Assembly (NCBI RefSeq): GCF_021869535.1
Contig: NW_026262690.1
Span: forward strand, 91,061,995 to 91,125,994
Length of the DNA stretch: 64,000 bases
Source of the DNA: Mytilus californianus
Taxonomy: Eukaryota > Mollusca > Bivalvia > Mytilida > Mytilidae
Direction: 5' to 3'
Shown: positions 1 through 12,300 of the stretch, piece by piece
How positions within the stretch are numbered: position 1 is the first letter of the stretch
Layout: each line of letters opens with the position of its first letter
The notes under the pieces: generated by a model
The model's input: the letters and a program-made list of their open reading frames with translations, nothing else
What the model was told of the DNA's origin: nothing
Databases searched by the model: none
Program-made: the position numbers and the translations under genes

Positions 1-1719
1 GTTTATTTAATTGTAATTTTCATATTTCCTTTTACATTTTTGTAGGAGTTTATTTTATACAATGGAATTTTGTCATAATGAAAACTGGTCAGTTGTTTGA
101 TGTGGACTCCTAGTACAGCTGGTTTTGAAATATATTTGTTTTAGTGACAAGTCATCTTATAGAAATATGTACCAGACTGCATCTTAATCGTTTAAACAAA
201 ATCCCCAAGGATTCATTTTTTTCTTGAAACGTACTTTGAAATGTACAATACTTTGCAGTTTTATTCAAACAGAGCAGTTCATTAATAATAACAAAACACA
301 TGTTCATTATCCTCGATTTTTCAAAACCATTTATTCCTTCTAATAAAAAGAGGCCATTTCAAATACACTTGTCCCAATCTTCTTATGAACTGGACTACTC
401 ATCTTATACACTGGTGAAATATCGTATAGACCTTCTGTAACTTATACTGATAACAAACCTCATAAAAAAAAACTGTAATAGTAAACCATGATTTTCCTTC
501 CAAAACTACCCATATTCCAACCTATCCATTATAAGAAGAACCTATACATAAGTCATATTACAAGTGGGGCGAGTTAGCAGTTGAAAATCTTTATTCCGAA
601 GACGTTAACAGAATTCGTGACAACTGGTGTTTTCTTAAATTCTTATGAACTTATTATATTCCAGCTAGCATAATATATTTTATGACCAAAGAATTTTCAT
701 CACTGTTCATCTTTAGCCTTTCTATACTATCAGATCAATTATAGCAGGAGTAAAAATGTATATATACATTGAAGATGATATTATACAAAACACCATTCAC
801 TTTGTTCATTTTAGATAAAAAAAATAACATTGCCAATCTTTTCACCCTTGCAATGTTTTTCTGACATTTGAACCATTTTGTCCATAATTTCTGAAATTCA
901 CAATTTATTTAAATTTGAATCATCCTTTAATTACTTCTAAAATTCACATGACTAATATAACCATCGTTAAATGGGTTCCCGTCTTCCATTTAAGGAATAA
1001 ATGTTTTAAGACACAGTCTGGTACATGATTTTGTGTGATACATTTATCCAGTGCAATGCCACAGTAATGTCAGCAGTGGTTTTTTTATGTTTTGAAGACT
1101 GCCTTATGTGATTGTTTCATATCAATAAAAGTTCTTCACAACATCAATAAGACGTTATGCTATTATTTTGTCTGTGGTCTAGCTGTCACAAAAAATTCGC
1201 TCAGCTTGTTGGTCTTGTACAAAGTAGGTTTTATAGGTATATCCCAAAGATGGTCTAGTTTAGAGTGTGTTCAGAATACAAACGGACTGAACACTTTTTC
1301 AAGTTGGAGTTCTTGTACAAATAATTTTCATTCATGCACATAGTTATGCAGGATACAAAGTTTCAATTGGATGAAAAACTTCACAACCAAAGTCAATCTT
1401 TATTTCTTATGAGCCAATCTCTTCTTAAACTACACTAGTTTTAGACTCAAGGGGATTTATGATTGATGATTGGAAGTCCCTCAACAATCATCATTTAATG
1501 TTGATCAGATAGCAAATATGGTGGCATAAGTGGCAAGTAGGTCCTGTTGAGACCCTATGGCCAGATTTAACCTTAATTGACAGGATTGATATATGGAATG
1601 TTCTGATGAAAAACATTGCCAGCAGAGCAAACAATTGATTATGATTGGCCAATTTTAAAATATGCAACTACAAGGCTAAAGGTTTCATTCAATATTTTTA
1701 CACCACACACACTTCTGTA

Positions 1720-1900
1720 TATATGCCTATATGAAAATAAGGATATGTGGCATAATTGCCCAAGAAATAATTATCCACCCAAGTTTAAATGACATGGATG
1801 TAAGCATATATAGGTCACTGTATGGCCATCAAAAATGAGGAAAACCCACACTGTATACTAAGGTAAATAAGGCCCTGACATGGAAAATATGAAGCAATAT
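1720..1900 (+). repeat. Diverged copy of the 'gatgtggtatgattgccaatgagac' mussel repeat (family U)
   Basis: The stretch runs from 'tatgaaaataaggatatgtgg' through a 'tataggtcactgtatggcc' block. It matches in order, with many changes, the better copies at 18101 and 59917. Old and degraded, with no ORF. Confidence 0.45.
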
Positions 1901-4556
1901 AAAGAAGAAAACTAACAGCTTGATCTATGACAAAACAATTAAAAAACAAATATGACATACAACTGAATCACAGGCTCCTACCTAGCAACAAGAGGAAATG
2001 AAAATTCTCTCTGTGACGTCCTGCAAATCTTAGAGGTGAGGCAGCAGAAAGGTGTCTACAATAAGTCAAGCTTTCAATTGGTCAAAGTCTAAAAACATGA
2101 AAAATTAAAAAGAGATCTGTCTAAATGACAACGAATATTGAGATATGACAAAAGACAACTACTGTTGAAGCCTATGTTTATTGAAATATTTATTGTATAT
2201 ATATATATACTGAGACATAATAACAAACTACATGTATAAAAATAATAAATAAAAATACAACCTATAAATTACATAACAAATATTTGGTATATAAAAAACA
2301 TTATCTATGTAAATGCACACCTAATATTTGATTAAAAAATACTGAATGATTTGTTCATTGAGATGAAGGTAACAAGTAACCCCTCCCTCACCACTTTCCT
2401 CTAACAATTTACATAAAAGGTGCATCTTCCTTGTTATTTCAATATTTGCAAACAGAATACTACTGGTCAAAGAGTAGTTCTTGCTGGGTAGCAATTCTTG
2501 CCACCATACTTTTTTTTTAAATTTGATGGTCAAGTTTATCGGTATATTCATCATCCAGAAATTTAACTTTAATTAAACTTTGATTCATTTGTCATGTTAT
2601 CAACGATAATCTTTCTTATTGATAAAAATTTTATTCTTTTTGTTTAAAATATTGTTACACATTGTAGTAATCTTGTGATGAAGAGCCTGTGCAGTCATGG
2701 TGTTGCATTTTATTTAGATATAAATCTTAACTTTAAAACATCAAACATTGTTGTCAGCCCATCAAATGATGGGAATCCTTATCAAACATCAATGTAAGGT
2801 AATTATTATTATATAATAAAATACATTATGTATTGGCTTAGTGGCTTATTCTCAAGAAGAAATGAAGCTCTATCCAAGGGTTACAATTTATTGTACTCCT
2901 CTTGAAGCCATGATGCAAGAACTATTGCTCTTATTATTGCAAAAACTAGCAGATATTCATAAGTCCAAGGTGGTCTTATATTTATAGAAATAAGCATGTG
3001 TCCTAGTTTGGTAATTGATACCTGTCCTTAATTATGGTAAAAAATTTCATGTCATTTCAGTTAATTTATAAAAATACACATTAATCAAATCCAGATCTAT
3101 AAAAATTCAATCAGCTGATAATAATTTATTATTTCCAGGTAAAAATAAAAAAAATCTTAATTTTTACTAAGGTCCTGCTGTTGACACTTGACTAGGAATA
3201 CATTAACAAGGCCATCAAATATATTAATATAAGCATACATATAAATGGAGAATGTGTCCCATGGGACACAGATGATGCCCCTGCTTGCATACAACATGAT
3301 AAACTTGATCTGTGTTTTGTGGTACAAATGTAATAAGCATTAAGTTATAGTGTATAAGTTTCATAACATTTGGTTGAGGCAAACTAAAGTTGGAGAACAG
3401 AAACCAATTTTGGGACATACGGACGGGAAAGGGTAACATGTAATGCCCCTCTTCAGCGGCAGGGGCATAAAAATTAGGCTTAGGGGAGTTTTGGAAACAG
3501 GAATACATTTTTTATCCTTGATCATGTTGATAAAATATACAGTATCTTCAATATTAAATTTTCTTCAAAATATATGTACAATGTAAAAAAAAATCTAACA
3601 ACTTGAAATAAATAAAATGAAGCTACATTCTGAACAGGTATTGCCTAAATGCTACATAAACATGCTAAATATGAACTATGATTTGGCTGAACACACACAA
3701 GTGGTAAGATATTACCTCTTAATCTTTGGTAAATTATCATTTTATTTCTCATTTTTCATTTGAATAAGTCAAATTGCCAATGAAACTTGGTGAAATTTAC
3801 ATATACATGTACATGTACTGTTGCATTTTCATATAAATTTCACTAACCATCAATTTTCTTAATTTTATCTTTATGGAAATTATAATACATCAGGACAGTT
3901 CAAAAAAGTGTAAGGTGTAATAATTTCTTCTCTGAAACATGAAAGAGTAACAAACATGAAAAGTTTGACATATTGCAAATATTACAATAATATAGACAAT
4001 TTTCAATAAAAGATAACATTTCTGATCTTTCTGCTTTGTTTTTCTCTGTCTCTCTACCACTCGTCAAGAAAATCAAACCCAGTTTTTTGAAGATTAAGTG
4101 AACTCTGAAATTAAAAAAAAAAATCATTTGAATTATGATGTATCATGTTAGTCAAATAAAAAATCCATATTCTTTATCTTTCTTTTTGTATCATAGATAT
4201 CAAAGAAATTTTTTGAGTGCTGATTATGTCTTAAGATTTTTGTGAAAAAGGAAAACAACAAACTATATACATATACATCTCTACATTGTACTCCACTAAA
4301 TATAGCTGTCTGGACAAGGACAAATCTTCTATTTTACTTATGAATTTATTCATATAGGATGCATATTTATGACTTATTTTTTTGCCTTATCAATAAATTA
4401 GTAAATAAAAATTTTGAATTGTTGGTGTCTGGTTTTGTAAAAGTAGAAATCAGGTCAAAATATCAGCTTTTAGGAGGACCTAATTATATACATGTATACT
4501 TATGCTTAAATACTGAGGTTTCATTACTCATGTCACTATTCATGAGGTACCAGTTT

Positions 4557-4745
4557 TTGTGAACTTCATGGTTAAAAGTAGACCATACATTTAAATGTTG
4601 AACAAAGTGTACATTTGTGTAAAGGTTTGTATTCAGCAAAATTTTGAAAAACAAAGAAACCAAATATCCATGAAAAACACAATTTTTCCTCAATCCACGA
4701 AAATTGGTACCTACAAACAAAAATAAATGAATCCACACTTATACA
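4557..4745. repeat. Dispersed repeat with 'aatccacgaaaattggtac' core (family S)
   Basis: The block 'caatccacgaaaattggtac' followed by 'aaataaatgaatccaca' recurs at 23215-23365. A looser relative is at about 34030-34215. Short, non-coding and AT-rich. The class of element is not clear from sequence alone. Confidence 0.5.
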
Positions 4746-5635
4746 TTCCAGAAATATACAAGTAAAAAGTGTATAGCATAGTTTTATACATGTACATGTA
4801 TGTAGCTATATAAGTTGTAACTGCATTGAATCAAACTGAAAGAAGGAAAAGCTTTACCTAAACTCTTACAAGTTTTAAACTAATTGAGAATCTCATAGAT
4901 GAATAAATAAATCATGCTTGTAACATAGAAGGAAAGTAAAATGTATTTATTAATTAGGAAATAAAGATGTAGAAATCCATGAAAATACTTAGGTTTAAGT
5001 AAAACATATATTTACAAAAAGTCACCTAAAAGTCCACCTAGATTATTGACAAAAACAGAAGATATAATTAATTCAAACAGATATACATTGTAGATCTACA
5101 ACATGGGGTGCTTTCCTTGATGGTGTGTACCCAAAATCTGGTATCTTTAATCGTTAAAACATGTTTGATAAGGGATCAGTAACAATTTCAGTGATTTGAA
5201 TCAGATTGGTAATAGAAAACTAATAGAGAAAATTGAAATCAATAAGTCTAGAGACTATCATTTATAGTATAAAATAGCTAATCAAAGAATTCAAATCAAA
5301 AAAATATATTCAACTCAAAACCTAACTATAGTTATACTCTCACTTGTTTGGTCATATAAAGTTGAATAATAGTTTAGATTTGAATTCTTGGATTAGTTAT
5401 TATTTTTATTACATTGACATTTTAAGCAAATAAAGTACAAAATGCAATAAACCTATCTTTTTCTAGACATTCACTTCATTTTGATACAAAATTATTGTCA
5501 ACATCTTGCAAACACTATTGATGTATGAGGTCAGAGGAGCGAAAATACAGGATTTTTTTCATAGGTGAATTTATGGGGTTTTATGGTCCTACATGTATTT
5601 ATCAAATTCAAAGTTAAAATACAAAATAATCTTAC

Positions 5636-6415
5636 CATGGAACCATGTGAATCATTTAGTGAGTATGACCCTTTGTTCATATCTACTGCTATCAATTCAG
5701 TATCTTCATAATCCACGTTAGAAACTAGATGAGATTTGTCATTTGTTCTACCATCCAATCTGTCGTCATGATCAATACTTTGTGCTGGCGGTTCGTACAA
5801 CTGAGATTTACCAGAACTATAACTTTCCTGGCTGTCCCCTTTCAATAATGGTTTTCTGGAAGGTGACCCATCTGTATTAAAACCTTTCAATAAAGGACGA
5901 TGTGATGGCGAAGTTGTTGCACTACTTAAGCTATCCTCATCCTCAACTACATGTGAAATCATTGGGTTTTCAAACACAGACATTTCAATATCATGTTTTC
6001 TTTTTGAAACAGATCCGTTTGATGCTATCCCTTGCTCAGCAGGTTTCTTATCTGAATAGAAACTTGGATCAGTTTTACTATTTCTACCTTTTTGTTCATC
6101 GGTATCGATAAAGCTGTCTCTATTAAATGCATAATTGATTTCTTCTGGAGAATTATCGTTTTTTATAATTACGTTTTTCTGAGGTAGGAGATTTACAGTA
6201 TCAGCCTTTTCATTGTGTGCTTTGGTTAAGTCAACATTTTTTAAGTTTTGAAATTCCGAATACCAGAAGCTTTTTCCTGGTTCCATTACTTTAAATTCTG
6301 TTGGTGCTTCTCGTGATGCTTCTTCTGACAAATCTTTGGAACTTCTTCTTCTTGTTTTGGACTGTTTTGTCATCTGCTCTGGTTCCAAGTCTAATAAGGT
6401 AAGATCCTGTTGACT
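5636..6415 (-). CDS. C1orf198-like gene, exon 3 (260 codons)
   Basis: The acceptor reads tttag/AGTCAACAG and the donor TCCATG/gtaaga, giving 780 bases in phase 0. The exon is rich in Ser, Asp, Glu and Lys, with a basic patch TKQSKTRRRSSK near its start. An intronic tail stays open past the donor to 5531, but the canonical donor at 5635 is the better end. Confidence 0.85.
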
Positions 6416-8909
6416 CTAAACGATAAAAGATTAAAGAACTAGTTATTATAATTTTAAAGGAACATATCAGATGAGCAGGAAGAACTTTATCAATTTCTTT
6501 TGAAAACTCATGTACATTTTTATCTAAGGCAAAAAAAAAATACTTCTGTTTCCTGCCTTGCTGCCTACTCTAAATTTCCACAACTAAAGCAACTTACATT
6601 AATTTTGAAATTTTTCCCAGTATTCCCTTAAATGCATTGAGTTTAAAGGTCAAAACATTCGAGACAAAATTAAATTGAAATATATTATGAATGGTATCTG
6701 AAGGAATAATGTCTTGTGAACATTTGGTGGATGAAAGTTTTAAAACACTTCTTGATCATGTTTTTTTTTTCAAAATATAAACATGATAAAGTGGAAAATG
6801 GCCTTATCATGTACCTACTTTTATTCTTAAATTTCAAAACACCTTATCGCTATTTGTCTGCCATTACTGGACATCACAAAGGTTCCCGTAAAAGTTTGTC
6901 ATCATAATAGCAAATGTCTGACACCACAAAGGAAAAGCGATTGTTGAATGACATCAATAGTTCAATTGTTGCAGATTCCCAAATAGCATTAGGTCTATTA
7001 TACTCAAATCAATTCTAAAATGTTAACCATTTTTACATTTTCAAAAGAAAGTGAAGAAATTAGTGAAGTCTCCAGATATATTTGTGCATGTTATCAGGAG
7101 GGGTCTTTCAGTCTTCTATTTCAAAATTCCCATCAGTTTTAATAATTCATGATTTTTCATACAAACCTTAGTTTTCCAAGAAAAAGGTCCAGAAAATTCA
7201 TCTTGCCATGTCCAAAACTGTAACAAAAAATGTACACTCTAAGTAAGCCACAGCTTTTTTTTTTTAAAGATGGAATACATATGTACAATTGAAAGAAATG
7301 AGATATTCATGAATAACATGAACGGTTTAAGTTTGTAATACCCTGTGAATATGATCCTTATACGATAGAAGCACAATTTAAATCGAGATGATAAGTCCAA
7401 ACAACTGAAAAGCTGCTGGAATTTTTAAGCACATAAAACAGTAATAGACTTTGCTCCATGGACTACAAACTTTATGATTGTGTTGACGGCTCTAAATGTA
7501 TGCAAATAGTAAGTTTTCTGTCACCTATAGTTGTTAATTTCTATGTCATTTGATCTCTGGTGGAGTGTTGTCTCATTGGTAATCATACCACATCTTCTTA
7601 TTTTTGTATTAATATTGAAAAAAAATGTTTGCTACTAATATACACTTTCTTAATGTTCAATATGGGGCCACAGATTATAAACTGCATCTTAATAATAGAA
7701 AAAGGTCGTTACTTTAATATTAGAAAATAGAATATGCAAACTCTGTAATGAGGAAATAGAAGATGAGATGCACTTATTTTAAACATGTAAAGCTTTGGTT
7801 AATGTTGGAAGTTTCTTTCTTAGCAAAATATTTAGTAAAGATAAAAATATTTCAAAACTTAATTCTCTTTTTTATTTGGTTAATGGAAAATCAAGATAAA
7901 AACAGTGTCAATCATTAGCAATGATTAGAGGTTTTAAATAAAAATAGAAAAACAACATTAAATTAGATTGCCTTGTATAGAGTTACAAATGTATAGATAT
8001 ATATGTATATATGATCATATATGCATTTACATTAATAACATTCAATTAATAATGATATGCTACATTAAGGTGTGCTGTCCAGTACAGGGTCCAGAATAAC
8101 AAACAATGGGTCACATTATATTATAATCTTTTATTATAACAAATTACTTATTTCATTTACCATGTTTACTTTAATATTAGATGTTAATCCATTGAATCAA
8201 AACTAATGTTATAATTTGTTTAACCTATTTTTATTTTACTGATATTATGTTTGAACAATTATATTGTAAATATTCTGCCCATTTTGGAAGTTGTGATTTG
8301 CAAATAAAGTGTATTTGTTTGTTTGTTCATAACAATTGAAGTACACTGTTGGTACAAAATGTACATTAAAAATAAATTTTAATTTAATTCATTTTTCTAT
8401 ATAATCACAGTGATTTCTTCATTTTCAGATAGGTTTGACATTACTTAATAGGATTTCGGTACATTCTAGATTGATTTCAGCATTCAAAGGGATTTTAGCA
8501 TCTTAAGATTATGGACCTCTATTGGACAGAAAATTTTTTAGGGAATCTTCTAATAAAATTTTAGGAAATATCAACCCTGTTATACAATGTCATTATGACT
8601 TGACTAGTAGTGACACGCTATACGCATTTTTGTTCTTACATCATTTGTTTCATCAACAACAATCTTTTCCCCCATCTGAACCTTGAGAACTGGATAAGAT
8701 ATTGGGTATACATCCCCTTTACCATAATCTTTATATCTGTCGCGGACATCTGGATGGACGAAGTAATCATCAAGAATGTCATCTTGTCTTTTTTCATCAA
8801 ACGTTTCCCATTTTTCATTGAAAAGTGATTTGACCATTCGCGTTTCTTGAACAATTTTACGTGTAAGGGGGTTTATAGATTCAAAATATGCAGCAGAGAT
8901 GGTATCCAT
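5636..8909 (-). CDS. C1orf198-like protein (DUF4706 family), partial: three exons joined 8909..8640, 7217..7167, 6415..5636
   Basis: A protein of unknown function related to vertebrate C1orf198. The visible exons join in frame (all phase 0) to 367 residues with no stop. Residues 1-90 carry the N-terminal domain: AYFESINPLTRKIV resembles the family's YFSSLSPMARKIM, followed by a WETFDEKRQDDILDDYF block. Residues 91-107 are the most diagnostic piece (TWQDEFSGPFSWKTK against TWQDEHSAPFSWETK in human). Residues 157-162 (FWYSEF) match the family's FWKIN motif. The rest is polar and probably disordered. It contains two copies of SPS(H/R)(R/K)PLLKG at about 276-285 and 291-300. The conserved C-terminal DFLDNW exon was not found, so the model is open at its 3' end. 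Human matches are from memory. Confidence 0.85.
6416..7166 (-). other. Intron 2 of the C1orf198-like gene
   Basis: AT-rich intron bounded by gtttgt (7166-7161) and a tttag acceptor at 6416. I see no other gene or clear repeat in it. Confidence 0.6.
7167..7217 (-). CDS. C1orf198-like gene, exon 2 (17 codons)
   Basis: A 51-base exon reading F-W-T-W-Q-D-E-F-S-G-P-F-S-W-K-T-K, with acceptor gttacag and donor gtttgt. It is too short for ORF callers. It is the strongest single match to C1orf198 and fixes the identity of the gene. Confidence 0.9.
7535..7605 (-). repeat. Family U repeat fragment, reverse orientation
   Basis: 'gtcatttgatctctggtgga' followed by 'gttgtctcattggtaatcat' is the reverse complement of the family U head (see 18101-21018). 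It lies in intron 1 of the C1orf198-like gene. Confidence 0.55.
7640..8330 (+). pseudogene. Degraded 3' end of a non-LTR retrotransposon
   Basis: From about 7729 the plus strand reads RICKLCNEEIEDEMHLF, a stop, then TCKAL. This is the C-terminal Cys-Cys-His-Cys motif of the type seen intact in the 52377-55724 reverse transcriptase (RICNVCNCNSVEDEYHF). Stops follow, then an AT-rich tail ending in 'gcaaataaagtgtatttg' and a TTTG run near 8320. A dead 5'-truncated copy inside the first intron of the C1orf198-like gene. Confidence 0.6.
8640..8909 (-). CDS. C1orf198-like gene, exon 1 (start codon, 90 codons)
   Basis: The ATG at 8909-8907 begins MDTISAAYFESINP. The donor GAT/gtaaga at 8639 ends the exon in phase 0. 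The open frame past the donor (VRTKM...) is intronic. The domain starts within ten residues of this Met, so the start is well placed. Confidence 0.85.
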
Positions 8910-9289
8910 AATTGTAATAAACGGACAACTGTCTGATTAACAAGGAAGTGACTCAGGAAACAATTTGACAGCCCAGCGGCAAAATTCTCTGATTGGATTG
9001 AAGACTTCCGAGATTAGCGAAAGAAAAATTGATGTACAACGCTGAAGGAAAATTAAATGTGAATGATACAACAGAAATATAGAAAAATATTCAAATGTTA
9101 TTGATATATTTATTATTTCATGTAAAGTTAATGCATAAAATAATTTTAATATCCATTTATTTGCATTCTAATTTTATGTTGATGTGTGCAATCGGTTCTG
9201 ACCTTCACCTTTTCTCTTCCTAGTGTAAACAGAAAGGGCACCTTTCAGTAATTCAGATAACATTTTTGTTGTGTATTTAGTAATATAAC
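8910..9289. promoter_or_regulatory. Shared upstream region of the divergent C1orf198-like and CHP1 genes
   Basis: The two start codons face away from each other with 380 bases between them, so both 5' UTRs and both promoters must fit here unless 5' non-coding exons exist. An inverted CCAAT box with good NF-Y context (ctgattgg, 8989-8996) and an adjacent ETS-like plus AP-1-like pair (ggaag 8944-8948, tgactca 8949-8955) are visible. No clear TATA box is placed for either gene. The motif assignments are inference from consensus. Confidence 0.55.
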
Positions 9290-9356
9290 ATGGGAGCTCG
9301 AGCATCTATACAGCTGCAAGACGAGGAGATTGAAGAAATACAAAATGAAACAGGAT
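9290..9356 (+). CDS. CHP1: CHP1 exon 1
   Basis: Encodes MGARASIQLQDEEIEEIQNETG plus one base of the next codon (donor gtaaga at 9357). Gly2 with Ser6 fits an N-myristoyl signal. The frame stays open past the donor but is intronic. Confidence 0.93.
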
Positions 9357-12300
9357 GTAAGAAAAGTTATTTGTTATTTATTGTAAACAAAATTCTTTTT
9401 TTAATATTTACACATGTCATTCCTGAGATAATCAGATTTTGTATAAAATATTTTCAGAACATACTGTACATGATGAATATATTGTGTTTAAAATATTTTC
9501 AAAACAGACTGTACATGACGAATCTGGGTGGATTCACCTTGATTCCAGTACACACCCTGAGTGGAATTGGCCCAAATTCCTGTTGGTCCCTATTTCATTG
9601 TTTGTTCACTCTAATTTTTGCTTGGCCAATGTCATTTCACCCTATTCCTATTCACAACTTGTCATTTCTTTCCTATTAAAAACTTAATTTTATTTGGTAA
9701 AGAATATGAACTATCATGTTTTTTTATTATCAGTGCGAAAATGATATCTAAAAATGAAAATTGATTCCTGTGAGTAAAAGTTTTAATAGCTTTGTTTATT
9801 GAAAACATCTTGTAACTAAGCTGAGCAATGTAAAAACATACATCAACATATTAGTAATTATTAGGCAAGTCTTTTATTCTGGCATTAAAAGCAATAAATA
9901 AGTGATTGATTAAACTGTCAAATTATTAATAACGGTAATCATTATTAACACCTTTTTGATCAATTATATAATATATAATTAAATTCATAGATATTTAGAA
10001 TAGAAAGTAAAAGTCCATATCAATATGAAGACTTTATAAACATCCATAATTCAAAATTATATTATTAAAAACCCATATCATGCATATAGAATGTAATTTT
10101 AGAGTAGAGATGATTATAAAGACTTAACCTTAATTCAAGATTTTATTTTCAATTTCTATACACATATACATTTGTACCTTAATTCAAGATTTTATTTTCA
10201 GTTTCTATACACATATACATTTGTTCCTTAATTCAAGATCTTATTTTCAGTTTCTATACACATATACATTTTACATCTATTTATACCATACCATCACAAT
10301 TTATGTGCAAACAATGTCCTGAAAGGTTTAGACAATCTGAACTTTACATTGATAAATTTATTATGTTAAGACTTATTTTAAAACAAAATTCATCTGTTTT
10401 ATTTTTAGAAAAACTCAACAGTAGCTATAGTAATTACACATTTTATATTAAAGAATAAATGTTATTTATATATTTTAAAAACAATGGTGAAACAACTACT
10501 TTTTTCCGGGTTTATTCCACTCAAAGCAAAACAACTGATGCTAACAGGAATCTGTTAAACTACCTATTACTGTAACAGTAGATTTTTTGTACATTGTTTA
10601 CTCTATTTGTTTTTAAAATGTCCATTATATTTTTGCTGAAGATATGATTATGTTAAATATTTATCAAGCAAACTTTCAGATGACAGGACAAGGGATTATT
10701 GTTCTGCTGAGAGACTAGTCTTTCAAGTGTTGAAAATATTTTTTGAAATAAGGATTTTCATGAAATAGCAAAAATATTCATATAAAATGAAAACAACTAT
10801 TAAAAATGGGAAATTTATTAACAGATAACCTATTAACTTATAATTAGGACAAACATGACAAAGACCATGTTAATAAAATTTCCATTATTTTTCAAATTTT
10901 AGGGATGTGTTATTTCAATTTAAGTTGAAATACACAAATGTACAAAATGTACCTGATGGCTTTTGTTTAAAAAAAAAACATTTTGACCTATGTATTTAAT
11001 ACACTTATTGTTTTAGCTAATTTAAGTACTTCAGACTTCTCAATATAACAAAAGCAAAACACACACAATAGATAAAACTGCATTGTGAGCATGTCTGATT
11101 CAACAATAAAAACAAACCAATGGTCAAATGTTTATTTGTTACTTTGTATACAATTCTTTTTTTAATACATACATGAATTTTATTTACGTACATTATTTTT
11201 CAGTTTCCAGAAACCAAATTATCCGATTATATAGCCGCTTTGAAAGTTTAGACAAAAGTGGAAATGGATTTCTTAGGTATTGTATTTTAAACAGTTTTGT
11301 AATTTTTAAGTTTATGGTTAATTTTGATGATATAAGCAAACATTTCAAGTATGCCCTTATTCCATAACTATAATACAAAATTTTGTATAACTTACATGCA
11401 TTGGGGTGTAACGCATATTTTTTCATATTCTTAGTAATATTTGATTTTAAAAATCTTTTTTTTTATGCTTGAAATTCTAGAATACACAGTAAATTGCTCA
11501 TATATTTTTTTATACGACCGCAAAAAAATTTTTGTGGTCGTATATTGGTATGACGTTGGCGTCGTCGTCGTCGTCGTCGTCTGGCGTCGTCCGAAGACAC
11601 ATTGGTTTTCGCACTCTAACTTTAGTTTAAGTGAATGGATCTCTATGAAATTTTACCACAAGGTTCAATACCACAAAAGGAAGGTTGGGATTGATTTTGG
11701 GGGTTATGGTACCAACAGTAAAGGAATTAGGGGCCAAAAAGGGGCCAAAAATAAGCATTTTTCTAGTTTCCAGACAATAACTTGTGTTCAAGTGTATGGA
11801 TCTCTCTGAAATTGTACTGCAAGGTACCATACCACAAAGGGAAGGCTGGGATTGATGATGGGGGTAATTGCCTCAATATTTTAGGAATTAGGGGCCAAAA
11901 AGGGGCAAAAAAAAAGCATTTTTCTAGTTTTAGGACAATAACTTGTGTGTAAGTGTATGGATCTTTCTGAAATTATACTACAAGGTTCCATACCACAAAG
12001 GGAAAGCTGGGTTTGAGTTTGGGGGTAATTGCCCTAAATGTTTAGGAATTTGGGGCCAAAAAGGGGCCAAAAAACACATTTTTCTAGTTTCCAGACAATA
12101 ACTTGTGTTCAAGTGTATGGATCTCTCTGAAATTGTACTGCAAGGTACCATACCACAAAGGGAAGGCTGGGATTGAGTTTGGGGGTGATGAATCATAAGG
12201 GGGTTCAAAAAATTTGGGGGGGGGATTTTTTTTTTTTTTCATTTTTTTTCTTTTTTTCATTTTTTTTTCTTTTAAAATTTTCCATTTTAAGTTGGTTATT

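Larger units (their letters stand above)
1..5635. other. Non-coding region downstream of exon 3 of the C1orf198-like gene
   Basis: This is AT-rich sequence in which I find no convincing exon. It should contain the last intron(s), the C-terminal exon and the 3' UTR of the minus-strand C1orf198-like gene, unless these lie left of the window. I searched for the reverse complement of the family's conserved C-terminal GFDFLDNW motif and did not find it. Diverged repeats lie at about 1720-1900 and 4557-4745, and a short TA run at about 2197-2212. Confidence 0.6.

Noticed and set aside
8604..8854. ORFs overlapping exon 1 of the C1orf198-like gene in other frames
   Set aside because: They are shadows of the real exon, which has homology and a proper donor.
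9290..9687. 129-residue and 82-residue ORFs from the CHP1 start
   Set aside because: Only the first 67 bases are exon. The rest reads past a gtaaga donor into intron 1.
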